From assembly GCF_003097535.1 (NCBI RefSeq), contig NZ_CP029187.1, positions 434,001 to 498,000 of the forward strand: a DNA stretch of 64,000 bases, given 5' to 3'. The notes beneath the pieces were generated by a model, which searched no databases, was not told the origin of the DNA, and was given only the letters and a program-made list of their open reading frames with translations. Shown here one piece after another: positions 17,460 through 25,701 of the stretch. The stretch comes from Flavobacterium pallidum. Its GTDB lineage: Bacteria > Bacteroidota > Bacteroidia > Flavobacteriales > Flavobacteriaceae. Numbering within the stretch: the first letter of the stretch is position 1; every line of letters starts with the position of its first letter. A program made the position numbers and the translations under genes.

Positions 17460-18973
17460 TGCCCATACCAATTATCAATTCGGTTGCGTCCTGGATACTT
17501 AAGAAACGGATTCATCAGATTGAATTGTTCATTAAATATCCGAACGAGGTACAGGAAGAACTCCTGATGAATCTCGTGCGCAGCGCCGAGAATACCGTTG
17601 TGGGAAAAAGCTATGATTTTGAATCCATACGCTCCTATCAGGCTTTTAGCGAGCGGATTCCTGTGGCCACTTACGAAGATCTGGAACCGATGATCGAGCA
17701 GACGCGCAAGGGCGGGCAGAATATCTTCTGGAATACCCCAATCAAATGGTTTGCAAAATCGAGCGGTACCACCAATGCCAAGAGCAAATTTATTCCGGTG
17801 AGCGGCGAAGCTTTGGAAAACTGCCATTATAAGGCAGCGAAAGATTTGCTTTGCCTGTATTTAAACAACAACGAAGACTCTCAATTGTTTACCGGCAAAA
17901 GCTTGAGGCTTGGCGGCAGCAAGCAATTGTATGAGGATAACAATACGTTTTTCGGGGATTTGTCGGCTATTTTGATAGAAAATATGCCGATGTGGGCCGA
18001 ATTCAGCAGCACGCCCAGCAATCGCGTGTCATTGATGAGCGATTGGGAAATCAAGCTGAAAGCCATTGTCAATGAAACCCGCATGGAAAACGTAACGAGT
18101 TTTGCAGGCGTTCCGTCATGGATGCTGGTACTGTTAAACAAAATGCTTGAAGAAACCGGCAGGGACAACCTTTCGGAAATATGGCCGAATGCGGAAGTGT
18201 ATTTCCACGGCGGCGTGAGTTTTGATCCGTACAGGGACCAATACAAGAAAATCATCCCCAAGACAGATTTCCAGTATTATGAAATCTACAATGCCTCCGA
18301 AGGATTTTTTGCGATTCAGGACCTGAATTACTCCAATGATTTGTTGCTGATGCTCGATTATGGCATCTTTTATGAATTCATCCCGATGGAAACGTACGGC
18401 ACGCCGGAGCAAAAAATCATCCGTTTGTCGGATGTAGAACTGGATAAGAATTACGCCATTATCATCACGACGAATTCGGGATTGTGGCGTTACCAGATTG
18501 GTGATACCGTACGCTTCACTTCATTGAATCCATTCCGTATCAGGGTCACGGGCCGCACAAAGCACCATATCAATGTCTTTGGAGAAGAACTGATTATCGA
18601 AAATTCAGACAATGCCATTGCAAAAGCCTGCCAGATTACGCGAACCGAAGTCATCGATTACACAGTAGCACCGGTTTTTATGAACGGCAAGGAAAAAGGT
18701 GCACACGAATGGATTATTGAATTCCGCCAGCAGCCTGACGATATGACACTCTTCAACAAAGTCCTTGACGAAACGCTGCAATCGCTGAACTCCGATTATG
18801 AAGCCAAGCGCTTCAATAATATGACCCTAAAGGAACCTGTTGTGAATATTGCACGCGAAAACCTCTTCTATGACTGGCTCAAACATCAGGATAAACTGGG
18901 CGGCCAGCACAAGATTCCACGGCTCTCCAATGAGCGGCATTATGTAGAACAACTGATGCAACTTCAGACTTAA
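17459..18973 (+). CDS. GH3 auxin-responsive promoter family protein (acyl-adenylate ligase fold)
   Basis: 504-residue member of the GH3 family, ATP-dependent acyl-acid-amido synthetases of the adenylate-forming (ANL) superfamily. Plant members join auxin or jasmonate to amino acids; the bacterial substrates are largely unknown. ATP-binding motifs are visible: KSSGTTNAKSKFIPVSG (about residues 99-115), YNASEGFFAIQ (about 279-289) and the GRTKHHINVFGEELI hinge (about 363-377). Length fits bacterial GH3 proteins. No pathway genes adjoin; divergent DUF2797 upstream, and ten bases downstream begins the sigma-54 site of the next gene. Start: ATG at 17459, overlapping the end of the repeat arm. A role in making an acyl-amino acid is inference only. 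Confidence 0.88.
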   Translation: MPIPIINSVASWILKKRIHQIELFIKYPNEVQEELLMNLVRSAENTVVGKSYDFESIRSYQAFSERIPVATYEDLEPMIEQTRKGGQNIFWNTPIKWFAKSSGTTNAKSKFIPVSGEALENCHYKAAKDLLCLYLNNNEDSQLFTGKSLRLGGSKQLYEDNNTFFGDLSAILIENMPMWAEFSSTPSNRVSLMSDWEIKLKAIVNETRMENVTSFAGVPSWMLVLLNKMLEETGRDNLSEIWPNAEVYFHGGVSFDPYRDQYKKIIPKTDFQYYEIYNASEGFFAIQDLNYSNDLLLMLDYGIFYEFIPMETYGTPEQKIIRLSDVELDKNYAIIITTNSGLWRYQIGDTVRFTSLNPFRIRVTGRTKHHINVFGEELIIENSDNAIAKACQITRTEVIDYTVAPVFMNGKEKGAHEWIIEFRQQPDDMTLFNKVLDETLQSLNSDYEAKRFNNMTLKEPVVNIARENLFYDWLKHQDKLGGQHKIPRLSNERHYVEQLMQLQT

Positions 18974-18982
18974 CCCTCTGAC

Positions 18983-18998
18983 TGGCACGGTATTTGCA
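18983..18998 (+). promoter_or_regulatory. Sigma-54 (RpoN) -24/-12 promoter
   Basis: TGGCACGGTATTTGCA matches the sigma-54 consensus TGGCACG-N4-TTGCA exactly, with the required GG and GC dinucleotides 10 bases apart. It lies between the GH3 stop (18973) and the small lipoprotein ATG (19023), putting the transcript start near 19010. Activation would need an enhancer-binding protein; none is in the window. Confidence 0.72.
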
Positions 18999-19022
18999 TT
19001 ACCATTTGGAAAATAAAATACT

Positions 19023-19175
19023 ATGAAAAAAAGAACCGCCTTCCTATTATTGGCTTCCGGACTATTGCTCGCTTCCTGCGCCAGCAGCAGTTGGAGTTGC
19101 TGTAAACGCTATGTGAAAACGGACAAGGAAAAAACCCGAAAGGCCGATAATCCAAATCAAAAACCATTAGTTTAA
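19023..19175 (+). CDS. Small lipoprotein (50 residues) behind a sigma-54 promoter
   Basis: 50-residue predicted lipoprotein. The basic start MKKRTAF leads to a hydrophobic stretch and the lipobox LLASC, with Cys19 the lipidated residue. The 31-residue mature part begins CASSSWSCCKRYVKTD and holds two further adjacent Cys (26, 27), then a charged Lys/Asp/Asn-rich tail. No acidic surface-export pattern follows Cys19, so a periplasm-facing outer-membrane anchor is more likely. I recognise no family. Reality is supported by the good signal peptide, the exact sigma-54 site 25 bases upstream and a strong terminator right after the stop. It may respond to stress or nitrogen-type signals, as sigma-54 genes often do, but this is inference. 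Confidence 0.72.
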   Translation: MKKRTAFLLLASGLLLASCASSSWSCCKRYVKTDKEKTRKADNPNQKPLV

Positions 19176-19181
19176 AATAAT

Positions 19182-19208
19182 CAATCCTGCTTCGGCGGGA
19201 TTTTTTTT
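19182..19208 (+). terminator. Terminator after the sigma-54-linked lipoprotein gene
   Basis: AATCCTGC-TTCG-GCGGGATT, a stable UUCG-type tetraloop hairpin followed by eight T residues. It confines the sigma-54 transcript to the small gene. Confidence 0.93.
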
Positions 19209-19244
19209 GATTTATTCGGATGAAACTGTAACAAAATACTCACA

Positions 19245-19263
19245 ATGGTGTCTACTACACCAT
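19245..19263 (+). promoter_or_regulatory. Operator-like dyad before the TonB-receptor-like gene
   Basis: ATGGTGT-CTACT-ACACCAT: perfect 7-base arms around 5 bases, ending 16 bases before the ATG at 19280. Position and symmetry suggest a repressor or response-regulator site. No T run follows, so it is not a terminator. Confidence 0.45.
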
Positions 19264-19279
19264 CATCAATCAATAACCC

Positions 19280-21739
19280 ATGAAATCATCAATCTTTACA
19301 GCACTCGTGCTGCTTACGGGCATTTTTGCATCTGCCCAGCAACGCCCGGTCGCAATTGACATCAAATGTCCTTCTGATTTTGTTTCCTGCGAATCGGACA
19401 CCAACCAGAGAAACATCCTCATTGAACGCACCGGGAATGGTACTACAGAACAGGTCGGTTTGTATGAAACCACGGGCTGCAACTTCTCGACTTCTGTAGC
19501 CTTATCCAGCGGGATGTATTATGTGACCGTTTCCGGAGTCGCTTTTGAAACAAAGAAAACGACTTTTGAAGTGACGGAACAAACAAAAACCATTACCATT
19601 GACGTTTCCTTAAGCCAAAAAACCAATACCCTGAGTGAAGTTACCGTTTTCGGAAGCCGTAAGCAATTCGTAAAAATCGAATCCGATAAAACCACAGTAC
19701 GCGTACGCGAAAACGGCATGCTCAACAGCGGCAGCAGCCTTGACGCTGTGAGGAGGCTCCCCGGAGTGGTGAAAGGCCCGGGCGGGAATTTATCGCTGAA
19801 CGGTAAGGGCGTAAAAATTTACATTGACGGTGTGCCGAGTATACTGACCGGCACTGATCTGGAAAATTATCTGGCTACATTACCCGCCAATGCGATTGAA
19901 AAAGTGGAGCTCATTTACAATCCCGGCGCAGCTTATGACGCCAATTCCAGCGGCTCCATCATCAACATTGTCACTTCGTCCAAAAAAATGAAAGGCATTA
20001 ACGCCAGTTTCAACATCAATTACAACTTCAACAAATACCAAAAGCCAAGTCCGCAAGTGCTCCTGAATGGCAAACAGGGTGATTTAAGCTGGCAGACGAT
20101 GATCGGGTACAACTACATTGAAGGCGAGAACCGCAACAGGACTTTAACGGAATTCACTTCGTTTAATCCTGCTAAGATCCTGGATAATGACAATAAAGCC
20201 GTAAGCACTTTCCGTAATTTTTACTGGAGAACCGGAACCAATTATAAGATCGACGAGAAATCAAACCTGTTGTTCAACTACAACCTGAACCTCGGGAATG
20301 ACCGTTTCGTGGAGACGCAATCAACTTTGGCGGAAGACATCGACTTCACCAACAACGGCATTGCCAGAACCAAGAACAGCAACAATGAGCTGAGCTTGCA
20401 ATATAAGCTCAAACTTGACACCATCGGCACAACACTTGATGTGACAGCCTACAGCAACCTGCTTCGCCAGGACCGTGGGCGTAAAGCGATGGCGATTGAC
20501 AATGGAACGGGCAGTTTCAACAACAGCGACGCCGATTTCAGGATTGACAATTATTACCTGAAATACGACTTCACTTTTCCATTCAAAAATGATTTTTCGG
20601 TAAGCACGGGCGGGAAATACAATATGGTAAAAGTCAGTGACCTGGGGCGTTATAATTTTGAAAGCCCAACCGATGATATTTTCGGGTCCGGTAATTTTGC
20701 CTCGCTGATCGATTTTGATTACAAGGAAAACAACCTCGCATTTTATGGAGAAGTCCGGAAAAAATACAAAAAATTCAATTTTACCGCCGGATTGCGTTTC
20801 GAGGATTACCGTGTGGAAAGGGCGGCGAGCACGATAGCGGACAAGATTGAATTCAACAACACGAATTTCTTCCCGAGCGTGACTTTGATGTATTCTCTGA
20901 ATGACAATATGAACATTACGTCGTCGTACAGCCGCCGGATTTCGCAACCTGGATATTTTATGATCGACCCGAATAGCAGCAATATTTACAACAAATACAA
21001 TACTTCGGAAGGAAATGCCACACTGGCTCCGATTTTCTTCAACAATTATGAGTTGAAGTTTACGGCTTTTGATTATGTACAGCTTGGGACCAATTACATG
21101 GACATCCGCGACAATACGCAGTTTATCATTTCGGCAAAGGACAACGAACTGGTAAGCAACCGCGAATTCATTTCAATTGCAAAAACGGAGATTTTTAATG
21201 CTTATGTGAACTTCCCGATTCCGCTGGATTATTTCTTTAAAGGCAAAGAAGAGTTTACAAAACGGATGAGCACAATTGATAAAATGAATTACATTTTCGT
21301 GAATCTCAATTACGGAAAAATGATGACCAAAGGCTACAGCAGCGGCTTCCGTAACCATGGATTGATGACCTACGGTGCCCAATCACAAATCCTTTTACCC
21401 TGGGGCATCACCAACAATATGAACTATTTTATCCTGCCAAAAGGGATTTATGAGATTTACCGGATAGACAAACCGATACAGCAATTCGATATTTCGTTCA
21501 ACAAGGATTTCATGGATAAAAAGCTGAAAGTGGGGTTGCATTGTTTTGATGTTTTCAATGCGAATGAAGTCAACGCTTTTGTAAAAGGCAATAACGTGAA
21601 TACGCATTTTTATGAAAAGCAGGATTCACGTACGTTCCGCATTTCACTGACCTGGAATTTCGGGAATCAGAAACTGCAGAAGGAAAACACCGATATTAAC
21701 GTGGATAAAAGCAATCAGGGCGGCGGCATGCTGAAATAG
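19280..21739 (+). CDS. TonB-dependent receptor-like outer membrane barrel
   Basis: 819-residue outer-membrane protein of the TonB-receptor type with the Bacteroidota outer-membrane beta-barrel domain. The signal peptide ends at IFASA/QQ (about residue 19). Residues 20-110 are a beta-sandwich-like extension. The plug domain (about 115-235) shows GSSLDAVRRLPGVVKG, a decayed plug motif, and VELIYNPGAAYDANSSGSIINIVT. The rest is the barrel, ending in FRISLTWNFGNQKLQ with a hydrophilic tail. Proteins of this kind import siderophores, metals or oligopeptides, or are orphan barrels; no substrate-binding SusD-like partner is adjacent, so glycan uptake is unlikely. Regulation: the 7-base dyad just upstream. 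The upstream terminator separates it from the sigma-54 gene. Confidence 0.87.
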   Translation: MKSSIFTALVLLTGIFASAQQRPVAIDIKCPSDFVSCESDTNQRNILIERTGNGTTEQVGLYETTGCNFSTSVALSSGMYYVTVSGVAFETKKTTFEVTEQTKTITIDVSLSQKTNTLSEVTVFGSRKQFVKIESDKTTVRVRENGMLNSGSSLDAVRRLPGVVKGPGGNLSLNGKGVKIYIDGVPSILTGTDLENYLATLPANAIEKVELIYNPGAAYDANSSGSIINIVTSSKKMKGINASFNINYNFNKYQKPSPQVLLNGKQGDLSWQTMIGYNYIEGENRNRTLTEFTSFNPAKILDNDNKAVSTFRNFYWRTGTNYKIDEKSNLLFNYNLNLGNDRFVETQSTLAEDIDFTNNGIARTKNSNNELSLQYKLKLDTIGTTLDVTAYSNLLRQDRGRKAMAIDNGTGSFNNSDADFRIDNYYLKYDFTFPFKNDFSVSTGGKYNMVKVSDLGRYNFESPTDDIFGSGNFASLIDFDYKENNLAFYGEVRKKYKKFNFTAGLRFEDYRVERAASTIADKIEFNNTNFFPSVTLMYSLNDNMNITSSYSRRISQPGYFMIDPNSSNIYNKYNTSEGNATLAPIFFNNYELKFTAFDYVQLGTNYMDIRDNTQFIISAKDNELVSNREFISIAKTEIFNAYVNFPIPLDYFFKGKEEFTKRMSTIDKMNYIFVNLNYGKMMTKGYSSGFRNHGLMTYGAQSQILLPWGITNNMNYFILPKGIYEIYRIDKPIQQFDISFNKDFMDKKLKVGLHCFDVFNANEVNAFVKGNNVNTHFYEKQDSRTFRISLTWNFGNQKLQKENTDINVDKSNQGGGMLK

Positions 21740-21755
21740 GTTTGATTTATATAGA

Positions 21756-21796
21756 AAAAACTCCCGTCAGAAAATGTTTCCGGCGGGAGTTTTAAT
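21756..21796. terminator. Bidirectional terminator between the barrel gene and clpX
   Basis: AAAACTCCCG / CGGGAGTTTT long stem with A residues on one side and T residues on the other, placed between convergent stops at 21739 and 21813. Confidence 0.9.
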
Positions 21797-21812
21797 TTTA
21801 CGCTTAAAGAAT

Positions 21813-23045
21813 TTAAGACGCTATTTCAAGTCGCTTTAAAAGATTCTTATTCAAGGTTTCCTTGGCATAATCCATATCGATTTCAAGATGCTTATCATCA
21901 GATCCCGGAAGGTCATACATCGAGTCGGTCAAAATCGCTTCGCATAAGGAACGCAATCCGCGCGCGCCAAGTTTATACTCCAAAGCTTTATCGACAATAA
22001 AATCCAAAGCTTCATCAGTAATCGTAAATTCGACTTCATCCATTAAAAACAGTTTTTTATACTGTTTGATCAACGCATTTTTCGGTTCGGTCAGGATTGC
22101 ACGCAACGTTTCCCTGTCCAATGGGTCCATATGTGTCAATACCGGTAGCCTTCCGATAATTTCAGGGATCAGCCCGAAATCCTTGATATCTTTCGGGATA
22201 ATGTATTGCAGTAAATTGTCCTTGTCGATATTATCAGAATTCTTCGAAGTACTGTAACCTACAGCCTGTCGATTCATCCTTTTGGAAATGATGCGATCGA
22301 TGCCATCAAAGGCACCTCCGGCAATAAACAGGATATTCTGTGTATTGACTTCAACGAATTTCTGGTCGGGATGCTTCCTGCCTCCTTTCGGCGGCACATT
22401 TACGACCGTTCCTTCAAGGAGTTTCAGCAATGCCTGCTGCACGCCTTCCCCGGAAACATCACGGGTGATGGATGGATTGTCGCTTTTACGCGCAATCTTA
22501 TCGATCTCGTCAATGAACACGATGCCGCGTTCAGCTTTTGTAACATCGTAATCGGCCGCCTGCAACAAACGGGTAAGGATACTCTCAACATCTTCACCAA
22601 CGTAGCCTGCCTCAGTCAATACCGTCGCATCGACGATAGCCAATGGGACATCAAGCATTTTGGCGATGGTTTTTGCAACCAGTGTTTTTCCGGTTCCGGT
22701 TTGCCCGACCATTATGATGTTGCTTTTTTCGATCTCGACATCATCGTCCTGTTTCTGCTGCATCAACCTTTTATAATGATTGTACACGGCAACCGACATG
22801 ACTTTTTTGGTCTGGTCCTGCCCTATCACGTATTGATCAAGGAAGGCACGGATTTCCTTTGGTTTCTTAAGAATCAAATCGCCGATGAGTTTTGCACCAC
22901 CCGCCGATTTAAGTTCCTCAATCACAATGCCATGCGCCTGCTCGATGCATCGGTCACAAATGTGGGCATTAATTCCTGCAATCAGCAGGCTAGTTTCTGG
23001 CTTTTTCCTTCCGCAGAATGAACACTCTAATACTTCTTTTGCCAT
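21813..23045 (-). CDS. clpX: ATP-dependent Clp protease ATP-binding subunit ClpX
   Basis: Hexameric AAA+ unfoldase that recognises tagged substrates and feeds them to ClpP. The 410 residues match the family. The N-terminal zinc-binding domain uses CSFCGRKK and CDRC (about residues 9-34). The AAA+ module has Walker A GQTGTGKT, Walker [11 protein letters not shown], the pore loop GYVGEDVE and the sensor GARGLRS near the end; [18 protein letters not shown] is the RKH substrate-binding loop. Start: ATG 23045, directly before the zinc domain. Third gene of the tig-clpP-clpX order; the gap to clpP is 68 bases and is mostly short-word repeat. The shared terminator lies downstream. Confidence 0.97.
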   Translation of the reverse strand: MAKEVLECSFCGRKKPETSLLIAGINAHICDRCIEQAHGIVIEELKSAGGAKLIGDLILKKPKEIRAFLDQYVIGQDQTKKVMSVAVYNHYKRLMQQKQDDDVEIEKSNIIMVGQTGTGKTLVAKTIAKMLDVPLAIVDATVLTEAGYVGEDVESILTRLLQAADYDVTKAERGIVFIDEIDKIARKSDNPSITRDVSGEGVQQALLKLLEGTVVNVPPKGGRKHPDQKFVEVNTQNILFIAGGAFDGIDRIISKRMNRQAVGYSTSKNSDNIDKDNLLQYIIPKDIKDFGLIPEIIGRLPVLTHMDPLDRETLRAILTEPKNALIKQYKKLFLMDEVEFTITDEALDFIVDKALEYKLGARGLRSLCEAILTDSMYDLPGSDDKHLEIDMDYAKETLNKNLLKRLEIAS

Positions 23046-23046
23046 T

Positions 23047-23107
23047 TGTTTCAGTTGACAGTCGCAGTCGCAGTCTTCAGCCTGTAAACTGAAACTGCGA
23101 CTGCAAA
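23047..23107. repeat. Short-word intergenic repeat (ACTGCGACTG) between clpP and clpX
   Basis: CAGTCGCAGT at 23059-23068 and its complement ACTGCGACTG at 23094-23103 form inverted arms, extended by TTTCAGTT and AACTGAAA. An extra GTCGCAGT directly overlaps the left arm. It is the densest copy of a word found at five other spots in the window counting both arms, all intergenic. Confidence 0.65.
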
Positions 23108-23113
23108 CTAAAT

Positions 23114-23788
23114 TTAGCTTCTCCTCAATACTTCATCAATCATCCCATACTCTTTCGCTTCATCAGCTTTCATCCAGTAGTCGCGCTCACTGTCTTTGTG
23201 GACTTTATCAAAAGTCTGGCCTGAATGGTTCGCGATGATATGGTATAATTCTTCTTTCAGTTTCAGCATTTCACGCAGGTTGATTTCCATATCTGTGGCA
23301 ACACCCTGAGCGCCTCCTGAAGGTTGGTGAATCATCACCCGCGAATGTGGCAATGCCGAACGTTTTCCGGAAGCACCGGCGCAAAGCAATACAGCACCCA
23401 TCGAAGCTGCCATTCCAGTACAGATTGTAGCTACATCGGGCTTAATATATTGCATGGTATCGTAAATTCCGAGTCCGGCATAAACGCTTCCACCCGGAGA
23501 ATTGATATAAATCTGAATGTCTTTTGATGCATCGGCGCTTTCCAGGAACAGCAATTGTGCCTGCACAATATTTGCAATCTGGTCGTCAATTCCTGTACCG
23601 AGGAAGATGATCCTGTCCATCATCAGCCTTGAAAACACATCAAGCTGAGAGATGTTCAGTTGTCTTTCCTCGATAATATATGGGGTCATATTGGTCGGGG
23701 TCATCGCGCCGACAATCTTGTCGTAATACATGGCGTTTACACCCTGGTGCTTGGTGGCAAACTTTTTGAATTCTTTTCCGTAATTCAT
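23114..23788 (-). CDS. clpP: ATP-dependent Clp protease proteolytic subunit ClpP
   Basis: Serine peptidase that forms the double-ring proteolytic chamber served by ClpX. The 224 residues include the N-terminal propeptide-like segment; the mature domain starts around residue 27. Catalytic Ser lies in [11 protein letters not shown] (about residue 122), His in [11 protein letters not shown] (about 147), and the Asp about 50 residues later in [28 protein letters not shown] and the family signature are intact, so the enzyme should be active. The start ATG (23788) begins [10 protein letters not shown]; a later internal ATG would also leave the core intact. 143 bases separate it from tig, including the tig terminator, so clpP may have its own promoter. 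Confidence 0.96.
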   Translation of the reverse strand: MNYGKEFKKFATKHQGVNAMYYDKIVGAMTPTNMTPYIIEERQLNISQLDVFSRLMMDRIIFLGTGIDDQIANIVQAQLLFLESADASKDIQIYINSPGGSVYAGLGIYDTMQYIKPDVATICTGMAASMGAVLLCAGASGKRSALPHSRVMIHQPSGGAQGVATDMEINLREMLKLKEELYHIIANHSGQTFDKVHKDSERDYWMKADEAKEYGMIDEVLRRS

Positions 23789-23876
23789 AATTTATGTTGT
23801 AATTAGATTAAATTTAAAGCTAAAACGTTGGAACGCGGTGTTTCTTACAAATTCTGTTCCAAAACTTTTAAAATAA

Positions 23877-23908
23877 TAAAAAGCGCCAGAACTGACATTC
23901 TGACGCTC
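23877..23908 (-). terminator. Terminator after tig
   Basis: On the minus strand AGCGTCAGAA / TTCTGGCGCT pair over loop TGTCAG, followed by TTTTTATT. It separates tig from clpP. Confidence 0.88.
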
Positions 23909-23931
23909 AAATATAATCATTTTTATCACAA

Positions 23932-25257
23932 TTATTCTCCGTACGAAGCAGCGATAAACTGGTCGTAAGTCACTTCTTTCACGTCGTGTTTCACCACTTC
24001 TTTGTAAAGATTCAGCATTTTTTCGCTCATCACCTGATCGGAAAGCCTCTTGATTTCTTCCTGGTTTGACAATACACGCGCTACAATTCCATCAACATCG
24101 GCATCGCTTGGATCCATTTGACCGAACTGTGCCATTTGCTTGCGGATCATCTGCGCGGTGTAATCTTTCAACTCTTCAAAAGTAATCTGCAGGTTATTTT
24201 GCGACATTACTTTTCCTTCAATCAATTGGTAACGCAGGCCTTTTTCAGATTTTGCGTACTCTTCTTCAGCCTGCTCCGCATTCAAGCGCGTTTCACCAAC
24301 GGTTTGGATCCATTTTTTTAGGAAAGCTGACGGAAGCTCGAATTTGGTATTGTTCAAAAGGTATTCGGTTACATCATTCAGGAACTTTTGGTTTGCCTGG
24401 GATTCGAATTGTGTTTCGGCATCCTGCTTGATTTTTGCCTTGATTTCTTCCACCGAAGATACGTTTCCTTCGCCGAAAAGCTTGTCGAACAATTCCTGGT
24501 TCATCTCTGCCAATTCTGCAGTATGGATTTCCTCAATCGTGAAATCAACATCGATATCCAGACCGTGAACATCGTCATGCGACACTTTCAGGTAGTCCAT
24601 CAATTGATGGTCATCAGGAAACAATCCTTTGGTATTCAGCGTCACCACATCACCCGTTTTTTTTCCGAGGAATTTATCAGCTTGCTTTTTATCTTTAAAT
24701 ACATCAAGCGTAAATTGTGCAGGATTGCTGATGCCTTTTTCAGTATTATTGAAAGTTCCGGCGATGTCATCTCCGGCTTCCACAGTGTCTTTGGAAATCA
24801 GTTTCCCGTATTGCTTGCGGATCCTTGTGATCTGGTCGTCGAGCATCTTGTCGTCGGCGACGATCTTATATTGTGTCAGGTTTTTGGCTGAGGAAAGGTC
24901 GATGTCGAACGCCGGGGTAAGTCCCAGCTCAAAATCAAAAGCATAGTCTTCAGCATCCCAATTGAAATTTTCGTCAGCCTTGGGTAGCGGATTTCCAAGG
25001 ATATCAAGCTTTTCTTCCTGAAGGAACCTGTTCAGGTTTTCCTGAAGGATTTTATTGACTTCTTCAAGCAAAACCGCTTTTCCATATTGCTTTTTGATCA
25101 TGCTCATAGGCACGGCACCTTTACGAAACCCAGGGATCGAAGCGGTTTTGGCATAATTTTTCAAAACCGAATCTACCTTAGGGGCATAATCGTCTTTACT
25201 CACTTCAACGGTAACGATGGCATTTAAATCGTCAATATTTTTCTTTGTGATCTTCAT
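23932..25257 (-). CDS. tig: Trigger factor (ribosome-bound peptidyl-prolyl isomerase chaperone)
   Basis: Chaperone that binds the ribosomal exit tunnel and nascent chains. From the chosen start the protein has 441 residues, the usual length. The N-terminal ribosome-binding domain has the signature IPGFRKGAVPMSMIKKQYG (about residues 40-58; FRKG is the L23-contact motif). The central FKBP-like part (about 150-240) is less conserved, as usual in Bacteroidota, and the C-terminal arms follow. An in-frame ATG lies at 25269, but the promoter would leave almost no leader for it, and family members begin MKITKKN-like, so 25257 is preferred. Genes tig, clpP and clpX share strand and order, as in many bacteria. 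Confidence 0.93.
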   Translation of the reverse strand: MKITKKNIDDLNAIVTVEVSKDDYAPKVDSVLKNYAKTASIPGFRKGAVPMSMIKKQYGKAVLLEEVNKILQENLNRFLQEEKLDILGNPLPKADENFNWDAEDYAFDFELGLTPAFDIDLSSAKNLTQYKIVADDKMLDDQITRIRKQYGKLISKDTVEAGDDIAGTFNNTEKGISNPAQFTLDVFKDKKQADKFLGKKTGDVVTLNTKGLFPDDHQLMDYLKVSHDDVHGLDIDVDFTIEEIHTAELAEMNQELFDKLFGEGNVSSVEEIKAKIKQDAETQFESQANQKFLNDVTEYLLNNTKFELPSAFLKKWIQTVGETRLNAEQAEEEYAKSEKGLRYQLIEGKVMSQNNLQITFEELKDYTAQMIRKQMAQFGQMDPSDADVDGIVARVLSNQEEIKRLSDQVMSEKMLNLYKEVVKHDVKEVTYDQFIAASYGE

Positions 25258-25280
25258 GTTTTTGTTCATAAAATTGGGCG

Positions 25281-25311
25281 CAAAATTAGCACATTTTTGG
25301 AAGCCCTACAA
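25281..25311 (-). promoter_or_regulatory. Promoter of tig
   Basis: Minus strand: TTG (25311-25309), 20 bases, TAATTTTG (25288-25281). The transcript would start near 25275, giving a leader of about 18 bases to the ATG at 25257. Confidence 0.68.
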
Positions 25312-25343
25312 ATTTTAATATTTTCTTGGGAATCGATGGCCAT

Positions 25344-25700
25344 CTATTTCTTTTCGTCCGTAAGCCTGAATAAAACCGATTGGCAGACAGATAATAGTAT
25401 ACTGAATATAAACGCAGTCATAAATCCGTCCACATGGAAATTCCCAAGGCGATAGGTCTGGAACAGGTTCGAGCAAAGCATAATGATCAGCGCATTGATG
25501 ACGAGCAGGAACAGGCCGAGCGTAAATAATGTCACCGGAAGCGTCAGCAATACCAATATCGGTTTTACGAAAAGGTTGAGCAGCCACAATACAAAAGCCA
25601 CGACAAGCGAGGTGCGGAAATCCTGCACATGCACGCCGGGCAGATTCGATAAAAGCAATACCAGAACGGCAGTCAGTAATAGCCTGAGGATGTATTTCAT
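25344..25700 (-). CDS. Small membrane protein of the 4-TM phage-holin-like family
   Basis: 118-residue membrane protein of the group annotated as Mycobacterial 4-TMS phage holin (YvlD-type). Four hydrophobic segments are visible at about residues 4-22, 29-50, 52-76 and 92-112, with LLNLFVKPILVLLTLPVT as the family's conserved stretch. Despite the name, members are ordinary chromosomal genes in many bacteria, and no phage genes are near. Its ATG sits one base after the stop of the alpha/beta hydrolase gene, so the two are translationally coupled in one operon. Function unknown; possible envelope role. Confidence 0.85.
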   Translation of the reverse strand: MKYILRLLLTAVLVLLLSNLPGVHVQDFRTSLVVAFVLWLLNLFVKPILVLLTLPVTLFTLGLFLLVINALIIMLCSNLFQTYRLGNFHVDGFMTAFIFSILLSVCQSVLFRLTDEKK

Positions 25701-25701
25701 T

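Noticed and set aside
22371..23021. 216-residue open frame on the plus strand inside clpX
   Set aside because: Antisense to an intact, highly conserved gene with no recognisable features of its own.
25344..25700. Prophage holin
   Set aside because: The family name says phage holin, but the gene is coupled to a housekeeping-type hydrolase and no lysis or structural phage genes are nearby.
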